From NCBI GenBank assembly GCA_944472155.2, contig OX235277.1:37768804-37832803 (forward strand): a stretch of 64,000 bases of DNA, given 5' to 3'. Below the pieces are notes generated by a model. That model searched no databases and was not told where the DNA came from. It was given only the letters and a program-made list of their open reading frames with translations. The position numbers and the translations under genes are program-made. This document shows, piece by piece, positions 43,530 through 54,179 of this stretch. The stretch is from Trichobilharzia szidati. Lineage: Eukaryota; Platyhelminthes; Trematoda; Strigeidida; Schistosomatidae. The first letter of the stretch is position 1. Each line of letters starts with the position of its first letter.

Positions 43530-43955
43530 GGTCTGTTTGTCACCAATCTAGCCGTTTGTTCTTCAGTATTTTGCGAAGACAGGTGTTGATGGAAGTCTGA
43601 GGCAGTCTTTTGCGAATCATTTTCGTGACTCAACAAGTATCGGAAACCATATGGAAGCTCCGAATTGACAATGGTTTCGAGGATCTATGCCTTGATTCTT
43701 ATGCTAAGAGAATTCGATTTTCAGACGCCGCGTGTAATTTAAACATGCCTATTCTCAGGTGGCTTCCTGCCGATGGAGATCGGCGCATATTGTCGTTGGT
43801 TGTTGGGTATCTTCATCACCACTGTCGTCTCTACATTCACTTGAAGTCCTCTTTTCGCTGCCTTTTCCTTAAACTTGTTTGTTTCTGCTTGTATATCTTC
43901 GTCTTCATCGGACACGAGATATAAGTCCTCGCAAAAGTTAAGATCGTGGACCATT
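43530..43955 (-). mobile_element. RTE-like LINE fragment (RT end)
   Basis: The minus frame 43954-43739 reads MVHDLNFCEDLYLVSDEDED, where the FADD box is FCED, then AAKRGLQVNVETTVVMKI. It continues in other frames to IRKRLPQTSINTCLRKIL-like sequence near 43560. The catalytic first aspartate position is lost. Confidence 0.65.
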
Positions 43956-44152
43956 GAGCCACCAGTCTAAGAGCTCGCCTTCTACCTGGAAGTTTTGGTT
44001 CTCAAATGCTGCAGGGTGTGTTCTTCTTAACAGTCCCATATTAGAAGAAAATGGCTCTCCAATATTCTCTGTTTTTCCACTAGTTCTCCAACTAATTTTA
44101 GCTCACGGTAAAACCCTGTAACCAACCAAATCGCTGCAAACTAATACTTGGA
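43948..44152 (+). mobile_element. Hammerhead SINE (family B), decayed fragment
   Basis: Plus strand holds a degraded tRNA head end, a ribozyme relic (AACAGTCCCATATTAGAAGAAAA) split by changes, and the 3' block CTCACGGTAAAACCCTGTAAC with CCAAATCGCTGCAAAC. It sits just outside the right inverted arm. Confidence 0.6.
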
Positions 44153-44164
44153 AAAAGAGTAACT

Positions 44165-45675
44165 CATATTTTCTTGGTACATTTGTACTTCTTGCTCTCT
44201 TCAGGAGTACGAAAAGATCTTAAATTTGTGTTTTCATCCCTCCATGCTGAAGATCGCAAAACGATCTGGAAATGATAGAAAATAAGTAATTCTGTTTAAC
44301 AGTTAGTCAAAGGAGGAGGTATTGCTCAACAACTATGCAGAGGGAGATGGAGATAGATTGACCATGTGTTTAGGAGACTCCTGAATGACACTATGTACGA
44401 GGCAGTGAATCATGTGGAACTCGAATGGGGAACTACGAGTTGGGCGTCGCTTCATGGATGAGATATAGGAGTTCATTTGTGCAGAAGGCAGCTGTAAACG
44501 AATTTCGAGGATAGGATGAAATTGAGATTTCCGATCGAAGTCTTAAGCTGCACTGAGAACTCAAACGAATAATAACATCATCAATAATAATGATAAAATC
44601 AAAATTAATTGCGACATTACTTTGTGGTACGAAGTGTAGAGCTTTAAACTACAGGAGCAGAAATTTTAACTTAGATAGATAGATACGTGGATGTAAATTT
44701 CTACACTTGTGAGTGTAATCAGCTGATACATTGTGGGAATATGAGCACTCGGTGAATTCTCATGCATCTCAGTAGACTATGGCTCACTGAACTATTGAAA
44801 TTACAGAAAACGTTGGCTAATCTGTTAATCAGACACACATTGTATGGGAAAACACCATCCGCCCACACACACACACGGAGACAGACAGTCATACATGAGA
44901 TTACCGAAAGCGAAAACACTGACTAACTCGTCATCACAATAAAAACAAGAAAATAATTCAGCAGAATTAGCTGTTGACCACACAGCACAATCAGTCGGAA
45001 ATCAGCGCTGTGAGAACTCTCATCGTTCGAAAATTGATGAATTAAGCGTTCAATTTCTGGCAAATCTGTTATTTCCGTTAACTGGAACATCATCTAATAT
45101 TCTGTTCATGTGAGTGAGCATGTTGGAATCAGTTATACAGATCACCTCAAAGCCTCTATGGTAATTATTGGAAGCAAGTTATGCATATCCTGTATTTGAA
45201 CATCGAAAAGGCAATGATCACATTCCATTATGCATTTTACATGCCGACAGAATAGTGGTAACTTGCTACCACTTGAGTGACACCAGATAATAATAATAAT
45301 TTTGCTCTAAATGTGGATTACTGAATCTTTCGTTAGTTTAGATAGGTATTCTCAAATTCATTCGAGTGAGTTTTCTATGTTGAATTCATGACGAAATATC
45401 CACTACTGATTGACTAAGTTGAGTAGTTTGAGTGGATGTGACTAATAAATCAGCGTTCACTTCTTGCTAGCCAGTTGAACTAATTGAATCACTGAGCGAT
45501 ATTTTGTTTCGTTCAGGGCTTTGTTGATGAATGGTTTACTCCTTTGACTCAGTTAAGTGAGATGCATCAGATGAAAGCAAGTGAATTCTGGCTAACCACT
45601 GTGTAGAACTGGTCGTTTCATGCAGGTCGGAAATCACTTTGATTGAACATTAGTCCGTCACTGGTGTTTTGTACC
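44165..45675 (-). repeat. Right arm of large inverted repeat
   Basis: Reverse complement of 40606-42046. It includes GATA/CA repeats (44679-44692, 44865-44880) opposite the GT run of the other arm and the plus-strand copy of the RTE scrap. Spacer between arms is about 2.1 kb. Confidence 0.85.
44275..44580 (+). mobile_element. RTE-like LINE 3' scrap in right arm
   Basis: Plus strand: a CRGRWR*IDHVF-like relic of RWIGHVLR, a LNDTMYEAVNHVELEWG block, and the 3' end near 44580. Counterpart of 41690-41990. Confidence 0.55.
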
Positions 45676-46649
45676 TTGTTTATATTAACGTAGACCAAGA
45701 ATTAAAAACTACGTGATGCATATCTTGGAAGAATTCCGCCATTACATCACCACTTCGAAGAATGAAGTGCAACCTAATGTGCATCATTGTGACGTAATTA
45801 CACAACCTTAGTTAATGCAAATGTGGACAAATAATGAATTTCGAAGATTATTTCATTATATGTATCAGCAAATTTGTGGCGATCAAAATCGACTCATAAT
45901 GGTCTGGAATTAGAAAAACGACCTAGTGGTGTTCTACTCCATTGTAAGCGATACTTCCTTGAGTTTCACGCAGTCGTGAAACACTCTCAAGTCAGCAAAA
46001 AGGCGATTATTCTTGAATAATATTTCGGTTGTAGTGAAGAACAATAACATAAAAATACGAAATTACCACAACACTACAGTTAGATACAAAAGGGAATATT
46101 CAGAATCAAGTGGAATTTCTCCAATATGTTGGGATCAAAAACGCTGTCCACTAGAATCCCACTTCAACGCTCCCTGCAGGCATTTCAAGGTCTGAAATGA
46201 CCATCATTCTCTCAAATGTAAGTGGATCTTAAAACGACACATTATGAATATCATCACAGATCCACACAGAGGACAATGTTCATTCGAAATTAACCGGTTT
46301 CATGTAATATGCATACATCAGAACAACATGATATACAGTCTAAGGGAGAAGGCAGTGTTACCTAAAAAGTTAGTTTCAACATCCAAACAGGTATAGATAT
46401 TGTGATTAGTTTTTCCAGACGCAATTTTCTTACTAAGTTTGCGTTACAAAAGCAAGTTACACTCAAGCTGCACATTTCTCAACAGTTTCCTTTGAAAAGT
46501 TAAATTATCTATATCACACACTATGTGCGTTGAATGATATGCTTAATTGACATTCAAGTGAAGCAAGCATAAATGGCTAAAATTATATACTACTGACTAT
46601 TGTTTAGCGTGAGTAGCTACACACTATTGTCACCCATGAATTTTTGAGA
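45676..46649. other. Unannotated sequence
   Basis: No coding or mobile-element feature recognised; the frame at 46013-46195 carries no domain. Confidence 0.4.
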
Positions 46650-46654
46650 GCTAT

Positions 46655-47749
46655 TGTAAACGCAATATCGCTTGAAATTAAGTCACGCGTAGATAAAGGC
46701 TATCCCGGTCCAAAACAGACAAGAAGCCGGTCACTGTTTCTACGGTACTATTAATAAACAAATCAATAATTATATATATAACAAACCTTAATGGTTTCAA
46801 GAGTACAAAGTACAATGCTTAACAGAAAGCAAGGTGCCGCTATCAGAGCGGAATAACGCTAAAGCCAAAACTGCGAACCAGCCGGAATCAGACACGACCG
46901 TTCAGGTAAGCAGTCAGCAGAAGAATGAACCCAAGTAAGAGATAGACAAAGCATAGGCACAAAGATAGAATTTAATTGGCTACTTAATCAATCAATAAAT
47001 AAGATAAACTCAACAGAATAATACAAAGTAAGACATGGGTCAGCAAAATAACAGTTCACAAAAATACTCTGATTGGGTCATGAGTTCAACTGTCTGACTA
47101 AACGGATTGATTTAAACATACACACACAGTTAATTAAACAAGGGGGGATAGACACATTAGGCATGGATAGTTGGGTTGCAACAACGCTAGGCTGATCCGG
47201 GACAGGTTGACTTGATTCAAAGACGGGAAGTGAGTTGATCTTACACCGGCTAGGATTTTATGAATCATGTTACACAGAATAACCCTCGTGCCCGGCTCTC
47301 TTACAAATGACTTCCCTCTAGTAGGCATATCTTACGTATATCGCGCTTCACCTCGCCGTTTCTCGTTTTTATTGTAACGGTTCTGACAAGTCCGTCCACG
47401 GATTGCTCGCATCCCGCAATAACTCCTAGTGGCCAATGGTCTCCTGTCGAAGATTCTGGCGCAATCATCACCACATCCCCCGGGGATAGATTTTTAGATT
47501 TTGTGATCCATTTCTGTCTATTTTAGAGTAAGGGTAGATATTCTCGCTTCCATCTCCGCCAAAACGACGCTGCTAGATGCATAGCCTCCCTCCATCCGGA
47601 GTTATATACCTGGACAATATCTGATGGAGTCTCCATACTTATGTTTCGACAGACCAATAGTAGGTGATTTGGCGTGAGAGCTAGATTATCTCTACTTTCC
47701 GATGTTGATAGTACAAGGCTGATCTGGGACAGGTTGACTTGATCTTACA
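46655..47749 (-). mobile_element. BEL/Pao-type LTR retrotransposon, internally deleted
   Basis: The minus strand starts with a fragment of the 5' LTR (47714-47749, TGTAAGATCAAGTCAACC). It fuses directly to the end of pol (47330-47714) and then the complete 3' LTR (46655-47245, 591 bases, TGTAAGATC...TTTACA). Flanks are GCTAT (46650-46654) and ACTAT (47750-47754), an imperfect 5-bp target duplication as expected for BEL/Pao. Nearly all of gag and pol is missing, with the junction inside the 5' LTR. Confidence 0.75.
47330..47714 (-). pseudogene. BEL/Pao pol C-terminus (DUF5641-like)
   Basis: Minus-strand frame: DNLALTPNHLLLVCRN, a WREAMHLAASFWRRWKREYL block, RQKW, then PGDVVMIAPESS, HWPLGVIAGCEQSVDG, VRTVTIKTRNGEV, and IRKICLLEGS. 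This order (LTPNHLL, FWxRWxxEYL, GDVV, WPLG, DGxVR, LxLLE) is typical of the DUF5641 domain that follows the integrase in BEL/Pao elements. One stop follows the EYLPLL block. Only this tail of pol survives, so it is inactive. Confidence 0.8.
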
Positions 47750-47814
47750 ACTATTGTTAGTTATTTCTTTCATTTACCCATGTTTAATTGTCTTATTTTT
47801 AATAATAATCATAA

Positions 47815-49205
47815 TATTATTTAATTCGCAATCGATACTTATAATAATAAGAATAATAATTTACTTTATTCCAAAAACAGTACTTATAATACAGAATGGA
47901 ATTCTCAATATTTGTCACAATATTGCATCTGATTTACTCAAAATATATATAAAATTAAAACAAAATTAATCGGAGGAATTTGTTCACATTTACGACACGG
48001 TTATTAGATATAATAATACTTATAATAACAGTGAGTTTGTTTCAAAGGGTATTGTCGATTCTGTTTGGGAACTTTAGCATGTTATAGATTATTGGGTCTA
48101 ATGTTCTGTTGATATAGTATGGTGAGGGGAAGTACAAAATTAACAGTTAAGACACTGCTGAAATGATGTTTACACCTTTGAGAAAATAAACAAATAAAAA
48201 CAAAAATTGCGAGGATTATAAATATAAGAAGAACAATAACAATAAAGCTTGATGTTATAAGGGTGGAGGAAATGGTTTATTTGGTGGTGCTAAGAAGATT
48301 AGTTAGTTCATGCCTAACACTATTTTCATCACATAAAGTACGTGCCGAATATGGTATAGTGGAATTTTTTCACTTAGTCGTACATAGATAAAGTCTTCTG
48401 AAATAGTTTCTTGTTTCACCTGAGGAGACACAAAGTTGGATCTGCGGGTAACTAAAATGAATGCTCAGAGTCTGACAAAATTCCTTCAGCGAATTTGTTG
48501 CATGATATCAAGTACCTATCAATTACAATGTCAACGATATGGCTTAATGGGATACCACTAGCCTTACTGACAATCTTCAGAGTTCTACGACATGGTATGA
48601 TAGAGTCTTGTTTAAGCAACCCAGGAAAAGAATAAGGGTGAGCAGTAAAGAAGAATAGGTAAGATGCACGATTCGACAAGCTGTAAGAGGAGGAGTTGAG
48701 TTATGCATGAGTGCCTTAACTTCTTAATGTAAAAAGACAGACGAAATATTGTTTTAGAAATCGCCAAGACATTGGGAGAAGCGGGATAGGTCAGTTGAAA
48801 GAATTAATCCAAGATACTTAACTTCAGACTTGATTTCTCTATCACTATCATCAATTTTGCAACGGTCCTAGGAACCAACAGCTTCATTTAACTTTCTTTT
48901 ACATCGGAAACTGAAATTAACAGTCTGACATTTGGAAGGATTAAGTTTAAGGCCGTTAGACGAAGACTATTTGCTAATTTCTTATAGAAAGCTGTTCATC
49001 TTAGTACAGTCTAGCTGGAAGTTAACAGACATTGAAATAGTTAGATCATCGGCATACTTAACAAAATTCATTTCATCAGAGTGAGGCAAGTCATGCAAAA
49101 AGAAAGAAAACAGGAAAGGAGAAAGGACAGCGCCTTGAGGGACACTAGCCTTAGTAAGCAATGAAGTGGACGACTTTCCCTGACATACAGTGTATTGCTT
49201 TCTTC
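47815..49205 (-). mobile_element. CR1/Jockey-like LINE, diverged 5'-truncated copy
   Basis: Minus strand: QGAVLSPFLFSFFLHDLP-like start (about 49085-49150), NFVKYADDLTIS with the YADD box (about 49040-49075), the LNPSKCQT-type block and VKYLGLI-like. The C-terminal SYLFFFTAHPYSFPGLLKQD and VSKASGIPLSHIVDIVIDRY blocks (about 48500-48620) follow. The tail has the ACAGAATGGAATT block and AAT repeats. Clearly older than the copies at 23570 and 60045. Confidence 0.75.
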
Positions 49206-49799
49206 CTGATACAATATTGCAACTAGTTCATTCGATGGCTGCAAATAGGAAAAATAATATTCGCAACCAGCCAGACATTAATTATTCAAAACAAAACACA
49301 CAGAGTTCAGCGAAGATTCTGTTTTTGGGAGAATTCATTCACGTCTTAGCTGTACAATCGCAATTATATATATACACTTTTTTTACATGTAAATGTACGT
49401 TAGGTTTGTCCGATAAGAATAAAGGTTAGTTAGGTTTATTGTAATCAAGACATTTCTAAATTATAAGGAGTAATATAATTGAAACTAGGCGTGGGAGATG
49501 TGAAGATTGGTAAGAGGGTAATGTTGATCTGTTGCCAAAAAACGTAGTTATTAGTGGTAATGGACACACAAGAGAAATTGAATCGGCGTAATACAGTTAC
49601 TTCATGGATAATCCCCATCCAGGCATTGATGAAAACATGCAGTTCAGCGAAGTGTCGAAAGAGTCCAAAAGTCGCCGGAAAGAGACCCTTTGCTCAACTA
49701 CGCTTGTTTTTTGTTTTCATTAAAACAGCTACGTAATAGGTGAGTAGTTCAAAGAGTGAGTTGTGATTAGCATGTTGGTAGGCAGGAATTTCTTTTGTC
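49206..49799. other. Unannotated sequence
   Basis: AT-rich; frames at 49190-49429 and 49554-49736 carry no domain. Confidence 0.4.
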
Positions 49800-50510
49800 T
49801 CAAGCTTGATGACGAACTGTTATGTTCATCCTATCTGTGTTTCCTATGTTCACTGAAAGTCTTGACTTGGCTGCCTGACTGAACTGCCAACTTTTTGACT
49901 TTCACTTGTAAGTCTTCAAGTTTATGTGACATTAGACATGAATCATCCACACCGGAAACCAATATCTTCTAGAGCCTTCTTAACTGTCCAACTTATTGAT
50001 ACATAACAATCCATTCCATGACAATTAAGAATATCACTAGTGATAGCGAGTTGTCTTATCTCACTCCTTCTTTCACTCTCAAGTCTCCACTAAGCTTTCC
50101 GTTGTGGATCATTTGAAATGTGGCATCGTCATATAGCTTTTGAATAAGACCGATAATGATTTGAAAATTCTACAGTGTTGAAGTAGCTTCCAAATTGCTA
50201 AGCAGCCAACACTGCTGAAGGCCTTTTCAAAGTCGGTGAAGTTGAATTCGAGTAAGATGTGACTAACATTCTACGCTTTGTTCGATGATGATGATGATGC
50301 CCAGAGTTGCAAGCTGATCCGTATATGACTTGCTATTCTTGAATGCAGCTTGTTCCGGATGGAGATGTGCAATTTTTGCGTTTTTTCTCAGGTCCCAGAT
50401 GATGAGACTTAATATTTTGCTTGGTGTGGACAAAAGCTTGATTCCACGCCAGTTTTTGAAGATACAGGCATAAATGAGTCTCCTTTGAGAGTTTGGCTAA
50501 AAAAAACTTT
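49800..50510 (-). mobile_element. RTE-like LINE, RT fragment
   Basis: The minus strand shows a broken RT. It has an LKNWRGIKLLSTPSKI-like finger (about 50405-50470), QAAFKNSKSYTDQLATLG near 50330, and a FTDFEKAFSSVGC-like palm block near 50230. A VMDCYVSISWTV-like part follows, with the N-terminal half of the final EVMKI-type block near 49830. No FADD box readable. Decayed. Confidence 0.65.
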
Positions 50511-50693
50511 TCCCTGCTACTTGATGCTTTTAAGCCAATGAACGTCTCCTTACATACTACTGATAAATCTTATCAGTAGAACACGTCACAGATATGCAAA
50601 TTTTTGAACAGTGATACATAGATTGTGCGAAAAAGGAGTTATAATTACAAAATTAATGGGATTATTCAAATAAGTATCAGTTATTCTATACAG

Positions 50694-50925
50694 TGCGTCG
50701 GTGGCATAGTGGTTAGGACGCTCGCCGACCATGCATATGGTCCGAGGTTCGATCCCCGGCCGACGCACTCCTTTAACTCGCTAAGCCAGAAATAATGCTG
50801 GTGAAGAGGAAAGGTTGGGAATGAGGCTAGCAACCCCATCCTGTAAAATAAACACTGCTATAGAAACTTCAAGCCACTAGCTTGAAGCCCTATGTTCCAC
50901 TGGGGAACGTGAAGGAAAAAAATTC
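50694..50925 (+). mobile_element. tRNA-headed SINE with LINE-type 3' tail
   Basis: The tRNA-like head is the best in the window. GCGTCGG pairs with CCGACGC (7 bp), with GTGGTTAGGACGC in the D-arm/A-box position, a hairpin GACCAT...ATGGTC, and GAGGTTCGATCCCCGG as T-arm/B box. The body then differs from the other tRNA-SINEs and ends AGCTTGAAGCCCTATGTTCC and GGGGAACGTGAAGGAAAAAA, resembling the RTE family 3' end. The anticodon loop looks one base short, so I call it a SINE rather than a working tRNA gene. Confidence 0.7.
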
Positions 50926-51059
50926 TAAATAGACTGTTCGTGGAGAGATTGTCAGGTCACATTTTCTGCTACACTCATTATGAAGCAGAAGTTATCTCTC
51001 CCTTGTTGGGCACTATGGTAAAGTTGACGCCTTGTATAGCGACTGCTATTTATTTACTT

Positions 51060-51268
51060 ATATATTTTATTTTTTTAAATCTTGATTATAGCCTGATTCC
51101 ACACCGCATTTTTGATACAAGTATGGAATTTTAAGCACGTGATATGGGTAGCTCAAATTTTTGCACGCTGACCACTGATTTCAGGTGTGCCACAGCAGGG
51201 GGTCGAACCCTGGATCATGTGCATGGTTGGCATGAGTCCTAACTGCTATGCCACCGACGCACAGTACA
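51060..51268 (-). mobile_element. tRNA-derived SINE
   Basis: Minus strand: GCGTCGGTGGCATAGCAGTT head, B-box-like GGGTTCGACCCC, body with CATACTTGTATC and an AAT-rich tail (left end, near 51060). Older copy than 25302-25495. Confidence 0.75.
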
Positions 51269-51974
51269 CTGCAGTCTCAATAACCCCTTCAGGATTCGGC
51301 TAACAAGTTCAATACATATACCATAATACTTAACATACCAAACAATTTACTTTATAAAAAGTGAGCGTTAATGCCTGAAACATCTAAATGCATACAGATA
51401 TATTAATATATACATATATTTTCATTGATCCAACTGTTTTGAACAATGCTCGAATGTCCGAATTGGATCGCATTATAATAATTTATTTCATAATATGATT
51501 ACCATTATTACTTGGTTATGCAATAAAACCAGATTTCTCTTCACATAAACATCCAAATCATATAAAAAGGCGCAAATCTACCGGAGTTAATAAATCAGCG
51601 AGGTGCAAAATGTTGGCCTGCTTGTATGCCTCAGTGTGTGTGTGTGTGTGTGCGTGTGGTTGTTAAAACAAAGGTTTACAAGAATAAAAATGTCATCTTT
51701 AATGGCCTTTAATGAAAGGCCGTTTTGTTCTACCTGAATGCGATTTTTGGTGCATGGGAACTTCTACTGGGTGAATCATTCATCAACAAACGCTTAAATA
51801 ATAGAAGAAAAAAACGCATCATTCCTAATTCTTCTGACATTTGTATTTGTAGAGATAAAACTGAGAGAGAGAGAGAAAATAAACGCACAGCCCAATGTTT
51901 TGTTGTTGATTACTTCTTCTCAGTTATATTTTAATTTTTACATGATTTCAAAATGGAATTCATCCAAGAAAAAA
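51269..51974. other. Unannotated, with GT microsatellite
   Basis: A TG repeat is at 51632-51658 and a short GA repeat near 51863-51876. No gene supported. Confidence 0.45.
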
Positions 51975-52520
51975 AACAATGGTCGTTTAAAGTTAATCTA
52001 CCTTTAAGTAGTAGTAGTGTAACAGCAGAAGACAAGGGCCAGGCAACAGATCGTTTATTAAGGAAAACCAACACATATTTATAGATTTTAATGTACATTA
52101 ATGTAGATTATTGTTAGTAGAAAATACAGTCTTTTGATTGGTTGTTTCTCACAGAAAATTAACCTTGCATCTCTTTGTGGCTGTGTCAGATCATCCATAT
52201 GCTAACTGTACCCGCCTACGCAAAGCCTTTGTTCTCATTTTCTTACCACCAGTATTGGGGACATAAACACTGACGTCAATTACTGTCTACGAACTTTGGC
52301 TAGCAGCCTGCTCTCACCACAGTAGTAGTAGTAGGGAAATACTGAGAAAAGTTTTCTTCTCTTTGGTGGTGGATGGTGAATTGCAGGGCATGCGTATTTC
52401 GTCCTGCTTGGAAGTCGTCATCTGGATATACTTCTGGCCACCATTAGCAAGGGATGTTTTCCCACTGAGACTCATAGCTAGCGCCCATCGTTTCAAACAC
52501 TAAAGCGTTTTCTAATACAC
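51975..52520 (-). mobile_element. Smα-type hammerhead SINE (family A), split by an LTR
   Basis: Minus strand: tRNA-like head (A box near 52510, B box GAGTCTCAGTGGG near 52465), then a hammerhead at 52386-52427. That reads ATCCAG, ATGACGA, a TCC/GGA stem II, GAAA, TACGCATG. It is followed by a TGGTGGATGG region and a CTACTACTA tail. The tail is interrupted by the LTR at 52018-52321. The same tail, uninterrupted, is at 59150-59250. Confidence 0.7.
52018..52321 (-). mobile_element. Solo LTR nested in a SINE tail
   Basis: Minus strand begins TGTGGTGAGAG and ends CTGCTGTTACA, with GTAG on both sides (52014-52017 and 52322-52325), a 4-bp target duplication within a TAG repeat. Related to 17232-17555, with TATA-like CTATAAATATG and AATAAACGATC. 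The uninterrupted SINE tail at 59150 shows the pre-insertion state. Confidence 0.75.
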
Positions 52521-52579
52521 CACTTGGGTATCTGAAGTCACAGGTTAACAGAGATTGAATATGTAGGTCTATTGTGAAT

Positions 52580-52650
52580 CATTATTATATTATTTTATTC
52601 CTTCACGTTTCTGGTGCGACTTAAGGTTTCAAGCTACGAGATTTTGACGT
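52580..52650 (-). mobile_element. LINE/SINE 3' tail scrap
   Basis: Minus strand AGCTTGAAACCTTAAG, then GAAACGTGAAGGAATAA resembles the RTE-type tail at 50880-50920. Too short for more. Confidence 0.4.
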
Positions 52651-53054
52651 TTCAGGAACAGTGACGTCAATTTTGTTTCAGAGAGTGGATTTGCTAACCT
52701 GAAACTGAACATTCCTTGTTTGACCGGGCGTACTAAAAGCCGATCGATATGTCAGAGTACGTCACCCTGGTGATGGAATCCTAGACCACGTGACGGTTGG
52801 TTGGCAAGCATTCTACCTCCAGTGTAAATAATTTGGGTGGAAATGTATAACCTACTTGAACTATTTTCGTCCTTTTTGTCTGAAGAAATGATGCAGGAGT
52901 TGACGATTGACTAGTCTGTTGCTTTGCATGGATAACTAAAGACGTAGGAGAAATTATCGATTTTTTTCTTGATAAACGATGTCCAAATCTATATTAAACC
53001 AGTAATGAATTCTCAGTAAGTTTCATATTTTCTGTGCTACATACTTACAATTTT

Positions 53055-53200
53055 TTCAAGCTTTATCATGAACTGATTTCACAGGGTAATGAACAGCTCT
53101 TTCACGCTACAAGACTTCGAGGACCCTGCTCGTCACGCCTTCTCACTGAAATATATCCGGAAACTCTACCCTGTACCTATTTACTGGTGAACTTACCAGC
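53055..53200 (-). mobile_element. Hammerhead SINE (family B) relic
   Basis: Keeps the AAGCTTTATCATGAACTGAT end block, an ACAGCTCTTTC ribozyme scrap and the CACGCCTTCTCACTGAAAT block of the 5' part; the tRNA head is missing. An internally deleted old copy. Confidence 0.5.
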
Positions 53201-53224
53201 TTAATTTCCGATTTAAAATCCATT

Positions 53225-53425
53225 TGATTGACTCCAAGTATCATGACTAATCGACAACATTTGGAGAATCGTTGAATGACAGAAAGTACTGGAAGCCCTG
53301 TTCTTCGTCCTTATCTTCAACGCTTCATCATTACACAACTGCGACACAATCGGGAGTCGAACCCGTGGTTTTCATTCCATGAGTGGAGGCTGTTGACTAT
53401 TCAGCCATTGGGATAGAATTGTAAC
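53225..53425 (-). mobile_element. Divergent tRNA-headed SINE with hammerhead relic
   Basis: Minus strand: A-box-like TGGCTGAATAGTC, B box GGGTTCGACTCCC (near 53352), then AATGATGA, a lost stem II, GGAC, GAAG, AACAG, GGC, TTCCAGTAC. Same order as families A-C, but the wording differs enough to be a further subfamily. The core is broken. Confidence 0.55.
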
Positions 53426-54179
53426 CTGTGTGAATTTCATCTAAATGTGTTGCCAAAAATGACTGGAGAGAGGAATTCTCACACATTTATCCCCATGTGA
53501 ATGTGCCAAAGGGGTGTGTACCTGCCTGTGTGCTTTAACTTTTCTTGTAAAGTTGTGCGGAGCGATATATTATGACAACAGCTCATTATCTAACAAGAAC
53601 CAATATCGTCACAGCGTAGTGTTAGGCGTAGTGTAATTGACGCTGATTATATATCTTATCTTCATAAATTGTACTTTCGTTCATTCATATAGACTTTGGT
53701 TTCATTTGAAATTGTTAAGCTTTCACACACACATACACACAACATTGCACCACATTTAACTCTCTTTCTGATTTTTCATGCAACCAGTTCCCTTTATTAG
53801 TTTGAAGAGAGAAAGAACGAACATGTTTGCTGGATAATACGAGCTCGTTTTATTTCGTGGATTCCCATAAACTGCATACTTCCTAAACAAAAACAAATTA
53901 TAGGTTTCAAGAAAGTTGTGGAACATACTTTTTCATAATTACTTTGAGTTATAGATAGAAGGCATAAGGAACATAATTCCAGAATTTGATGTAGGTAGAC
54001 AGATTATTCGGTGTCAAAAACAACTAATTAAATATAGTGGAATTGGATAAGAAGGGTAAGAGTTCAGATTTCTATTGGAAAACACAGATTAGTTAGAGGC
54101 ATATTACAGGGTCAGGGTCAGAGAACCGAGTGAATTTATACATCTTGTGGTGGAGAGTTTAAGAGGGTGGGGGTGAATA
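53426..54179. other. Unannotated sequence
   Basis: AT-rich with a CA-rich run near 53727-53745. No gene supported. Confidence 0.4.

Noticed and set aside
50694..50768. A functional tRNA gene
   Set aside because: The acceptor and T-arm pair well, but the anticodon loop appears short, the same head recurs in SINE copies in the window, and a LINE-like tail follows. SINE head is the simpler reading.
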